Shown one piece after another: positions 37,553-47,870 of a DNA stretch of 64,000 bases (its first letter is position 1; every line of letters begins with the position of its first letter). The position numbers and the translations under genes were made by a program. Source of the stretch: Echinostoma caproni (Eukaryota; Platyhelminthes; Trematoda; Plagiorchiida; Echinostomatidae); the NCBI GenBank assembly GCA_900618425.1, contig UZAN01039587.1, forward strand, positions 50,408 to 114,407. The letters run 5' to 3'. Under the pieces are notes generated by a model. It saw nothing but the letters and a program-made list of their open reading frames with translations. It searched no databases and was not told where the DNA came from.

Positions 37553-38030
37553 TTAGGTCATCCGATCGTTGGGATCACTCTGAATATGGGGTGTGTTGGG
37601 GGTGGGCCAGGGGAGCTTAATCGCCTGCACAAATTGTTTTTGGGCACACAAAGGGGGGTGGTGCAGCCGAATTCCTACCTCTTCCGCTGTGGCTAGGATA
37701 CGACAGCGAACCTGCCTTGATAATCGACCACGAACCCGATACAGGGGTCGGAATGCCTCGGTCACATTCACAGTGTGATTTGTTTCAGCTAGGTGTGAAA
37801 CCACTGCACTAGTGACTGACTTAATCGTTCCTGTGTTTAACCATGCGGGGTGGTGGTCACGGATTCGTTCGGACAAACGCCTGACTGTGCGGTCTATGTA
37901 CGTGGTTCCACAGGAACACGTAAATGAGTACACACAAAATGAGACGGCAGAATCCGGCATTTTGTCCTTTAGTCGTAAACACACAATTGCCTGGGAAGTG
38001 AACAAAACATTGAGCTTTGCTGCTAGAAGG
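37553..38030 (-). mobile_element. Penelope-like element, near-intact GIY-YIG domain
   Basis: An uninterrupted minus-strand frame of more than 150 codons encodes the C-terminal part of a Penelope-like protein: linker AAKLNVLFTSQ...KDKM; a Cys-pair segment CVYSFTCSCGTTYIDRTV (family YxCxCGxxYIGxT, here YID); RRLSERIRDHHPAW with the catalytic Arg region; SHLAETNH; YRVRGRLSRQVR; TAEEVGIRLHHPPLCAQKQF; and KLPWP near the end. In this family the GIY-YIG nuclease nicks target DNA to prime reverse transcription. Two in-frame stops lie upstream at about 38035-38040 and no reverse transcriptase was found before them, so it is 5'-truncated. It lies antisense to the receptor gene inside its first intron. 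It is the best-preserved copy of the nuclease module in the window. Confidence 0.85.
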
Positions 38031-39709
38031 TTTTACTAACAGCATCTGATAGTCTCCTTTGTATTACCTCTGCTGATGTATCCCCCCAAATTCGGTTTTC
38101 ATTTGACTTTCAGTTCTTTGTTTCTGTCTTCCTTTGACTTTATTTATAACCACAAGTGAAACTTCCAGTCCGTTGTTTCATAACAAAGGTTATGAGCAAT
38201 TCTGTTTATAGTCAGTTTCGTGTCATTCGCGTCTACGGCAACCTCTTTTCCTCGAGAAACTGGTAGTCAAGATTACTATAAATACGAGACTGGGTAGAGC
38301 AAAGTGTTCCAGAAGTACCAGAAAGATAGTCCAAAAAACTTACCTAGGATTTTATCCAGAATACGACAATTTTTTCCGGTCCTCTGCCGCTGATGTAAAG
38401 ACTGTTCCGCTTGAAACTATTGATTTTGTTTCCGGGTACGCTTCTCCTCAATGGTCATTACGTTCCTGGGAGAAAATATATTTCCTCCTCCCCACGAGCA
38501 GTTATTCGGTGCCAATTTTTTCATCATTTTATTGAAATACAACTCATAATAAGATTCGAATCGTTTTCCTTCGTTGTCCGTTCTAAATTGCACAATGCGT
38601 CTTTTCATTGAGTATTCGTGTTACCTTCTGTTTGACACTACGAAACCTTGGAATCCGGAGTTCAACTTGTCACTATTGACGATTTCCTACAGCCACATGC
38701 TTTGTTTATCGCTATATCGTGTTATAAGACCGACGTTTGCTGTTTTATCTATTCTCGGTTTTCTTTTCATGGGCCTGAAATGTGATTAGATTACGAAAAA
38801 GCTCTACAGTGAGATCATTTGTTACGATCCAAATCAATTCCCGCACACACTCACAGCACCGCCTCGGTCATTCCTATTCTCCTCTCGATTTGCTTACCCC
38901 AGTGCTACCGACAACAACACCGTGTCTACTGATTCTCAAAGTACCATATTTATTGGGAGTTCTAATAGACTATAGCGAATAGGTTTTACTATACATTAGC
39001 GATGACCCTCAAATACTATCATATTCGGCGAGCTGTAACCACAGTTCGGACATCAAGGGTTGCCTATTATTCTTAGACGTCCACCGCATGAATTATTTTT
39101 ACAAATCTAATTAGCACTTGCTTGGCGCGCTCAGAACGCGAATATGGTCGATTTGTTCGGGGTTGATTGAGAGGTCTGTGTGCAGGACCAGGAAGTGCCT
39201 GCCGCAGATTCATGATTATACACTGGAATATAATTGACAAAAGAAAGATAAACTGGCTCGGGTGTAGCATTTTCTACTCAGGTAGTATTTGTCTGGTAAC
39301 TTGACCAGAGGGGTTCCGTTTTGAGTCTATCGGACGGAATGCCCCATCAACCACAGGGGATGAACAAACGACGGGGATACACGGATAGTATGACGCCAAT
39401 AGGATTGTATCGTTTTCAGGTTGGAAATAAAATCAACAAGGTTTATTTAATTCAACCTCATTCGTTCATTTCTCCACTGATCTGACATGTTTGCACAGTT
39501 ATCTCTTAAAGTGGAGCTGGTTATTATTGGTAACCTGAAATAGCCAGAGGCACACTTCGGTGAATAGATATATCACAATATGTAGCATGCATGCGGTTTG
39601 TTTAATGACTTGTGGATCGTGATGAAGTAAGTAAAGAAGCACTTTTATCCAGCTGTTTAACGATTTTATAAAAGCAGAGTGATCATATCCCGAAGGTCAA
39701 ATTGGTTGC

Positions 39710-39712
<3 letters not shown>

Positions 39713-39743
<31 letters not shown>
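39713..39743. repeat. (TA)n microsatellite
   Basis: About 14 uninterrupted TA units within receptor intron 1. Confidence 0.9.
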
Positions 39744-39745
<2 letters not shown>

Positions 39746-40942
39746 GCGAATATGTGTGTGTGATCTATTTGACGAACATGGTCAGTAAACTGAATTCCGT
39801 AGAAATCAACCCTGTGGTTTTGAGTTCCTCAACTTCATTCATTCATATAACTTGTCAAGGAGTTTCAGCTTTTGGCTAACAGTGTGACAATAAACACGAG
39901 ATCGTTGTGAGGTCAAACGAACTCATTATTGTATATTAAATGTGCACAGGAAACCGGTGTAGGGTGAGACTAATCAATTTGGATGTCTTTGATCCATGAT
40001 AAGTGATGCACAGTTCCACCCATTTCGAATAATCACCACGTTGATAGTTCTGCCATATGTGCTACCTTTAGAACTGATTTCCCCGAAACCCCTGTGAAGA
40101 AAAGATTGAAGCCATTCCAAATAAACGCTTAAAACATGAATTGAAATGGAATTTTATTTCTAGCGGTAGTGATATCCTGAACAGAACAACAATTATTTTT
40201 CCCCCGAACTGTAATTCGTCACTTTAACGTTCCAGCATACCGTATTTCATTACTGTGAATTCACGAGAGGAATGAGAAAGAAGGTATATTGGTAGCGCCG
40301 TTGGGCTGAGGGAAGGGATAGGAATTATCGATCGGTGTAGTTGCTTTTCGTTCTTTAGCCGTATCTTTCGTGAAGTATGAATAAATCAAGATTAATCTGT
40401 TGACAAAATATTGAAAATCGGTTCTCGTAGCTCGGGTGAACTGAATTTCATTTCGCCTGTTCGCCGAGCTTGGCAATTTGTTTGCAAACATTTCATCACC
40501 AGCCGAGGCGACATCATCAATGCTTGTGAAGTGGCCCGAACTCTTCTGCTGAATATTGGTGTGAACCCAGTTTTGTTTCTTTTCTCTTTGTCCACTACTG
40601 CAGAACACGTCCGCTAGCGTTTGTGCAAACTCATTCGTTAAAATAATACCAATTGTAGCGCTTTGTTGGACATCTAAGTGTCAAGGAAACGCCATACTAG
40701 AAAATGTAGTGGTGGTTGTCACTTCTAAAGCCCCAAATTAGATTAGTGCTTCCTGATTCGAATAAATCAGATTTAATGAAATCAATAGCTTATTAAAAAT
40801 TAACTGTACCAAAACCATTTGGTAAAACAGATACATATTCTGTGATACTGGGGTCAGTGAAAAAGCAGCAGCACTGACGGAACTGATTTTTGTCACCGTC
40901 GTTTGGGATTCTGTGTTGAGGGCAGCGCCTATGTATATGTAG

Positions 40943-40980
40943 TCTGTGTGTGTGTGTGTGTGTGTGTGGGCNGGGTGGGT
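40943..40980. repeat. (TG)n microsatellite
   Basis: About 12 TG units followed by G-rich sequence containing a single N at 40972. Confidence 0.9.
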
Positions 40981-41948
40981 GAGTGCTGATACGAAGGTAC
41001 ATTTGTATTCTTTAAATCACGGTAGTGTGACGGGTTACGAAGAAATTAGTTGGATGCTCTTTGGACACACAGAAATACTTCTAAGAAATTAGGTTATACA
41101 GGTAACGAACCAACACGTAAATTCGAACGTCTACACAAATTGTGCCGATTGGGAAAACACATTTTGGGAAAGCAGATTTTCGAAATCCACCGTTTGAATA
41201 CTTTTCAACCACAGAATAGTGTTTCAATGCAACCAGCAAACAGAGAGCTAAGAATGCAGTTTCATGTGGGGTTCGAGCAGGAAGGAGTTGTGTAACCTAA
41301 TAGGCGAGCATACATCTCATGGCAACAGTCATCGGTTTCTACTATTTAGAACCCCGCGTGTTTGGAACATATCACTGTGACATTGTGCTTCGGGAGAGTA
41401 CAAGAAAACTTTTCAAACTCAAAATAGCAATTGTCCTATGTTCCTTTCTATACAAAAGCATCAAACGAGTAATATTTCACAGTTAATCGAATCACGATTT
41501 TTAGCGAATTCACTCCGGCGAACATTTAAGGTTTCTAAACCAGAGGAAGAATTCGAACTTTGGTGTTAATTATTGAGAAATATGGGCCGACTGCCGTGAT
41601 TCAAAAGTTTTCCCCATACACAACAATAAGTTGAACTTCATTGAACCCACAATGAAACAAGAAATGTATTATACTCAAATAGATATTCTCCCATTTCCCC
41701 CATTAAAATTTGTCTATTCTTCTTTTTTGTAGTATGCAAAGCGTTTTGCAACAACCCCTCCTAAGCTAACTGCTCTCTTTTACAACGGATTCATAGGTCT
41801 ACGTTAGATACAATTTTGATGAAACAAATTATCGATTTTGTTTCTGATATTCAGTGTGAAGAAGAAGCATTTGAACTTGTTTATATCATACATTTATCCT
41901 CACCGCTTTCATGAAAGACTATTCACTTTTCGATAACCTTTGTTTCAG

Positions 41949-42033
41949 CTGCTCACTCCAATCTTGAATGCTTTCCATCTGTCCCTGAATCAAATTGTAT
42001 CGCTCCAGGTTTTTCAGTTTTTCCTCTGGTTAG
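41949..42033 (+). CDS. amine GPCR, exon 2 (extracellular loop 3 and start of TM7)
   Basis: An 85-nt exon too short for a routine ORF scan. It is preceded by TTTGTTTCAG and followed by the strong donor GTAAGT. In the frame carried from exon 1 it reads LLTPILNAFHLSLNQIVSLQ then VFQFFLWL, leaving one G for the next codon (phase 1). It joins TM6 ...WLPFFLCQ to TM7 and supplies W434 (7.40) of the FLWLGY motif, which is nearly identical to FLWLGYANSL of vertebrate 5-HT7. Both junctions preserve the frame and the receptor topology, so the exon is secure although it was found only by eye. Confidence 0.9.
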
Positions 42034-43130
42034 GTAAGTTTTATTGAATTTATTTCGCTCAACAAAGTTTCAGTTTGCCTGATACGCCCATGCAGGATCT
42101 ATTCCGATTTCGTTCATCACATTTAGGACTAGAATTTTCAATCATATTCCTAGTTCACTTCTGATTATAATGAAAGTTAGGGAGCTGTTCACAGTTGAGC
42201 GGAAACGCGCACGCACCATACGATCAAAGTTAACGTTTCAAGGTCACGACACCACTGTTTCACGCTGATATTCTGTTTGTGCAAATCAGAGTTCAGTTCG
42301 TGGTCTTTCTGATAGATGGATATACGATCAGGTTGGTGAAGACGACTGCAATGAACTGAACGAGCCCTGGAACAATTTGTGAACCCATTCATTCCACCCA
42401 TCTAGGACTTCCGTTTTGTGCTGTCATCGAATACTCACAACATTTCATACAAAAAAACCTTCAGCGAGTTAGGTCTTTGTGATTAATAATAAGCAACACA
42501 GGGGGAGAAACAAATATGATGCAACCAGTCAGAAAAAAGAAAACACCAGTGGATCGTGGTTAATCTCGAACTGGTTAACAACTGATGGAGAAAAATCCAT
42601 TGTATTAGAGTATGACTCGGATTACACTGGGTGTCTGCAGTGTTGCATGAGCAATGTCACTATGTTATTCAACAATTTACTGGTCTTTACCGGTTGATTA
42701 TATGACGGTTTGAGAAATAATTGCCCGTGGTTTCATTAGAAGCTTGCCAATTATTGTACGCTCCAGACTGAACCGAAAAAGAGAGCTGAAAGTTCTGGAC
42801 CTATACAAGATAATGCTTCAATAACTAAAAAAAATGAAGAACAAAAGGTATGCAAGAAAAATATAAGAAAAGCGCTGGAAAAATTATACTATGCGATAAA
42901 ATAAACCAGACAAAGTTCAATATCATTCAGGTGAATGAGCAATATCAGTGCCACGTGACTGTTTGCGTATTAAATCGTTAGCCTCTTGGATCGGGTTGAC
43001 CTCATTTGCACATCCGATTGGTTGGGTTTACATTTGGTCGCGATTGTAGCTTAAAACGTGACCGCGCAACCTTTGGAACTTTTTTATTATGTGAGTAATG
43101 GAGGATTTAATTCAATGGGAAATGAAAAAC

Positions 43131-43320
43131 GGCCTGATCAGCTGACCGAGTGGGTAGCATGCTTACGTCCTGTTGGTGAGGTCCCGGGTTCGATCCCCAG
43201 TTGCGTCGATGGCTTCACACGGGTGATGAAACCCAACCAGATCGAAACAGCTATCCAGTGCTTCCTATCTTTTCTGTTCATGCTTCATTTGCTTTATAAA
43301 CGAAGAATTTCACGTCTGAA
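43131..43320 (+). mobile_element. hammerhead SINE, subfamily A (in receptor intron 2)
   Basis: A tRNA-like head carries A box TGACCGAGTGGGTAGC (about 43142) and B box GGTTCGATCCC (43188-43198) with normal tRNA-like spacing. A hammerhead-derived segment and a tail shared with the 12.5-kb copy follow. The acceptor ends do not pair, so this is a SINE and not a tRNA gene. It lies in the same direction as the receptor transcript. Confidence 0.85.
43217..43261 (+). ncRNA. decayed hammerhead ribozyme (SINE A, 43 kb)
   Basis: Aligned to the intact 12.5-kb copy: the core is GTGATGA (C3 to G), stem II AACC/GATC no longer pairs at the closing base, GAAA and the TC cleavage dinucleotide are kept, stem III is CAGCTA, and the 5' strand of stem I (ACACGG) mismatches CAGTGC. 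Loss of C3 alone should abolish cleavage. Confidence 0.75.
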
Positions 43321-44261
43321 ATTTTATTATTAGGTGAACACAAAAAGTGATGAACAAAGTACTATTCGGTGAGTGATCTGTATGTCAGATCAATACATTA
43401 TTTATGTCAATAACTACAGTAACGGTCTCGTGGAACGGAAAGGTAAGGCAATTTGGGGATTCATCGATTTAGCAGCACTTCCAACACGTGACTATCAACT
43501 ATCAAGAACTATCAAGACAATTAAGAGTTGTCTGCAGAGGAAATTCACATCCCAACTGGATAAAGCAATTAGAGCCCTAGTTTTCCAAATCACATGGTAA
43601 CATTTTGTCTTCTCTTAAATCTTATGTGACATTAGTCATTTGTTTTGCGATGATAAACGAACACTCACCTGGACTGGATTTGAACTGAAGCCTAGAAAGA
43701 GCCGACGAATCTGTATTGATCACAGTGCGCAACCTGAGTTACAAGGCAAAACATCACATTTTGATCGTTTCGCGCTCACTACTCAGAGAACCCGCAGGAG
43801 CATGTAAATTCCGGAACTACAAGCTGCCTGTGCAGGTTTTCTGCAGTTCTTATGCTGATTCGTGGTTCCTTATTACGCGTACCTTCGCCTTGGACATGTC
43901 AATATTGACTACATGGTTGCATAACCAGTTCCCCTGGAGACGAACCACTTAATCAGAGGACTGTTGTGGAATGCAGGGATGTGGAGACTTCAAACACATG
44001 ACCCTTGCCAACTTCCTTCAGTTACATGTCCATTTTGGGTGAAAACAAATGTGAAGAACTAAACGGTCGATCCCATTGATTTTCAAACTGTTTCATAAAA
44101 CTGCTTCGTAGAACACGACTCCTAAATTGTAGAGGCGGAGATAATCAATTTCTATAGCGAATTTTGATTCCATTGATACTACGGTGTCAGATGTAGAGTG
44201 AAAATGATTTAATCTTATTAGAATTTCACAAAGATTTTTCATTTTTCGTTCTTCCCTGCAG

Positions 44262-44557
44262 GTTATATGAACAGTCTGCTCAACCCGATAATTTACGCGA
44301 AATTCAATCGAGATTTCCGATTGCCATTCTGTTACATACTGAAATGTCAGTGCAAGGGTATCAATCAGCGCGTTCGTCGTTCTAGCTACGTAACTCAGTT
44401 CGAAGGCCAACGCTATTCCCATTCGATTGCGAACGACAAACAGCGCCCGTCCGCGTCCCGATACCCCCGGAGACCACAGTATCGACTGTCTACTAACTCG
44501 GAATTGGCCGTCAATCGGGGATCCAATGCCAGAATACAGAATCTTTCCCACTTGTAA
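44262..44557 (+). CDS. amine GPCR, exon 3 (TM7 end, helix 8, C-terminal tail)
   Basis: Acceptor CTTCCCTGCAG at 44261. The leading GT completes Gly436, and translation continues Y-MNSLLNPIIY (NPxxY at 443-447), then AKFNRDFRLPFCYILKCQC. The Cys cluster at 459-466 is a likely palmitoylation site at the end of helix 8. The tail GINQRVRRSSY resembles the C-tail start of 5-HT7. It is basic and Ser/Arg-rich and ends at TAA 44555-44557, giving a 533-residue protein. D453 and R455 follow the FNRDFR pattern typical of aminergic receptors. An AATAAA is visible at 45639, about 1.1 kb downstream; I cannot tell whether it is the site used. Confidence 0.93.
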
Positions 44558-47268
44558 TGTTCACGATGGGTTTTGTTCATGCAGGTGCGAAACAAGATGT
44601 GATGCAAAACTGTACAAAACAATATTCATCAGAAATTATATTATCAGATTCTATTTCCACGTGTGCCACAATCGGCCATTTTGTATTGGATAACAGACTG
44701 ACATCAGAGCTCAATGGAAAAAAATATTTCATCTTCATTTCGTCCGGTCTTATTGATTAGCTCAAATCATAAGCAAAAACATAGATTTCCGATGCTTTTA
44801 TCTGTTCACGTGCAAACTTATATCTGCTTAATAATGGTCATTCACATTTGTAATCAGGTCTGACAATCAAGCCACCAATCTGACCTCGAGAAGTGCTCAC
44901 GTTAAAAGGCATCGGGTTGGCTCATGCATACACAGCACACATGTTTTTCGCAAGAGATCTGTCCCGGTTTAATATACTGTCAATTCATTCCAACCGATGA
45001 ATGTTTCCTCGGGTAAACGTTAATTGTATGTGACGTTACCTTTGAATGACCTAGTAAACACCAAGCGTGCTCTTGAAGAAATGTATCCGAACAACTAATT
45101 GATTGAGTTTTTGTAGACCACCCTTGATGTGGACGCCTTCTCAGTTGACACTATCTAGCTAGAGATCGAGCATTTTCCGTTTAATTCCCATTTTCCTTTT
45201 GACGTGCAAATCTCATTTTCAAAAATCACACCGCGTGCGTTCATGATGAAATGAAAAGAGCCTGTAGTCCGCTTTTGGCATTTAGTTTTGAATTGCTACG
45301 AATTAAATACCTCTGGACGACAAACTGTGGTCCGTGAATCAGCTTTGATAGTCATACTACAATGAGCATAACAATGTCTGTTAGACGAAACAAACTACGA
45401 ATTCTGTGGTTCATTGCACACAGACACCGTGTTACATCTTGCTGGAACGTAGACAAATTATTGAAACATAGTGAATTATTAATTTAGGATTTGTCAATCA
45501 CTTTTGGCTTTTCCTCAATAGTATTTGACCGCCCACCCTGGGATCGGACTTTATTAGACGCCAAACTGACTCTCAATACTAGTGTACATGAGTCTCATTT
45601 GTCAAACCTGTACCCACATTACAACAATCACGAGCAGAAATAAACAGAACCATTGTACCGGAAACAGGGCAATGTCTAGCCGGAAAACCACTGACCAACA
45701 TAATCGGAAATAGCTATCCCTCAAACGGTTCATACTGGACACTCAGATGAGAATCCAATTCGGTTTCGTGGTCGAAATTAGAAAAGCAGCTATAGTGCGT
45801 GGCTAGTCGAAATCATACGTGTTTCGAGTGGTTAACCATCGTCTTGATTGACCTTCTCTATGTACAAATTGATCAGTGAGGTGTTCTTCGAGTCAAACAG
45901 GTAAGGGGCATGTGTATTCGGACGATAATTTATTTGATTGTGCTGCATACATTTACTTACTTACTCAAATTAATTCAGTCAACTGAAGTAAACTTGTTAT
46001 TTATAGCAGACATTGGATGCCTGTTCTTGTTGCATGTAGTTCAGTTATTTTTCGAAACTCCGACATTGAGCCGACATCACTCTAGACCAACTCACAACTC
46101 TCGCCAAATCGGCTGATTCGTCCTCCAGGCAATGTGACGCTTCAGTTAGCTATTCACGCGCATCAACTAGGGGCTCGGTTTTGATAACAGGGAACAAACA
46201 GATCGGAAGAGTAATTCGCCATGTGATAGGATTTCATGATCAAAAACGAAACTTAAAAATTTTGTGAATGTATGACAGTTGGCAGCATGATGCTCGCCTC
46301 TTTCGTTGAATTTTCTCTACCTAAAATGATTTTTAACTGTTACCCTTAAAATATAAGTCTACAAAGGGCCCTACAATGCCGAACTCATTTCTGAAAATTG
46401 CGTCTGGTGACAAGCATATATAAATGTTCACCGCTCTATGAAAGGTAGAGCTGAACTCAACTTTGAGTTGTATACCCATCAAAAAGTTAACAGTCAAGAA
46501 TGGGAGTATGTCAACCAGCAATTTCACCAAGAATGGAAGCTTCGCACAAAATAAACGAGTTCGCATAAACAAAGTAAATGCTTTATCCTCGGCAATGAGT
46601 GCACGTACATCAGTCACGAATAATATTCATCAAACAAGGAGCAAAACAATAGGGGAAAATGAACTGTAGAAAACAGATAACCAATGTCAATAACGTAACG
46701 GTTTAAATCTCTTTACCACTGCAGCATATGAGTTCCGCACTTGTAGCAAATCTAGCTCAATAAAAGAACAAGAGAACGGCTGTTAGCTCCACATCATGTA
46801 TGCTTTTATTCACAAAAGCAGGGGTTGGGGTGGGATAAAAAGACGCTTTGTAAGGCCAACAAGTAGAGGATGAGAATCATTCGATAGAATCTTCTGCGTG
46901 AGAGTCTCATAATGTTCACAATTTGAGATACAATATTTTGTACACGGTGCTCACGAGAGATACGGCTGGGCACTGATAGGAACTCAGAGGATCATGGAGA
47001 AATGAGCTTAATGTTCTTGGTGAATACACAGGAACCACGTCCGGACGTTCATGAACCCCGTGATCAAAGTCGATTTATGCGATGAGTAGGGATAAAAAGT
47101 GATTTAAGGCAAAGAATATAAAAACGTAAGCCTTCTGACCTTGTGGAACACATCTGTGATATGATCGGAGCAGGTGAGGAAAGTTTACACCAAGATATAT
47201 AGTTCGGAGTTGTTTGTTCATCTGTTCTATTGGTTCTGTCAGGCCGGCGGGGCTGACTCCGCTGTGTG
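44558..47268. other. receptor 3' flank / possible 3' UTR, otherwise unassigned
   Basis: The first part is presumably receptor 3' UTR of unknown length. No coding exon or repeat was recognised up to the gap. Confidence 0.45.
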
Positions 47269-47870
47269 NNNNNNNNNNNNNNNNNNNNNNNNNNNNNNNN
47301 NNNNNNNNNNNNNNNNNNNNNNNNNNNNNNNNNNNNNNNNNNNNNNNNNNNNNNNNNNNNNNNNNNNNNNNNNNNNNNNNNNNNNNNNNNNNNNNNNNNN
47401 NNNNNNNNNNNNNNNNNNNNNNNNNNNNNNNNNNNNNNNNNNNNNNNNNNNNNNNNNNNNNNNNNNNNNNNNNNNNNNNNNNNNNNNNNNNNNNNNNNNN
47501 NNNNNNNNNNNNNNNNNNNNNNNNNNNNNNNNNNNNNNNNNNNNNNNNNNNNNNNNNNNNNNNNNNNNNNNNNNNNNNNNNNNNNNNNNNNNNNNNNNNN
47601 NNNNNNNNNNNNNNNNNNNNNNNNNNNNNNNNNNNNNNNNNNNNNNNNNNNNNNNNNNNNNNNNNNNNNNNNNNNNNNNNNNNNNNNNNNNNNNNNNNNN
47701 NNNNNNNNNNNNNNNNNNNNNNNNNNNNNNNNNNNNNNNNNNNNNNNNNNNNNNNNNNNNNNNNNNNNNNNNNNNNNNNNNNNNNNNNNNNNNNNNNNNN
47801 NNNNNNNNNNNNNNNNNNNNNNNNNNNNNNNNNNNNNNNNNNNNNNNNNNNNNNNNNNNNNNNNNNNNNN
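47269..47870. other. assembly gap (602 N)
   Basis: A continuous N run. Frames that cross it are artefacts. Confidence 0.98.

Larger units (their letters stand above)
32537..41948 (+). other. receptor intron 1 (9.4 kb)
   Basis: Begins GTAGGT and ends in the pyrimidine-rich TTTGTTTCAG. It holds an antisense Penelope-like fragment (37553-38030), a dispersed ~60-100-bp repeat present twice (about 33716-33815 and 37317-37412), a TA microsatellite (about 39713) and a TG microsatellite (about 40943). No further exon was recognised, and none is needed because exons 1 and 2 join in phase. Confidence 0.85.
42034..44261 (+). other. receptor intron 2 (2.2 kb)
   Basis: Starts GTAAGT and ends TCTTCCCTGCAG. 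It contains a same-strand SINE with a decayed hammerhead at 43131-43320. The remainder shows nothing recognisable. Confidence 0.88.

Noticed and set aside
43131..43203. A genuine tRNA gene
   Set aside because: A and B boxes are good but the acceptor strands do not pair, and the sequence continues into a family-specific tail, so it is a SINE head.
44093..44551. 152-codon minus-strand frame over receptor exon 3
   Set aside because: Antisense of a verified coding exon and intron end; no domain of its own.
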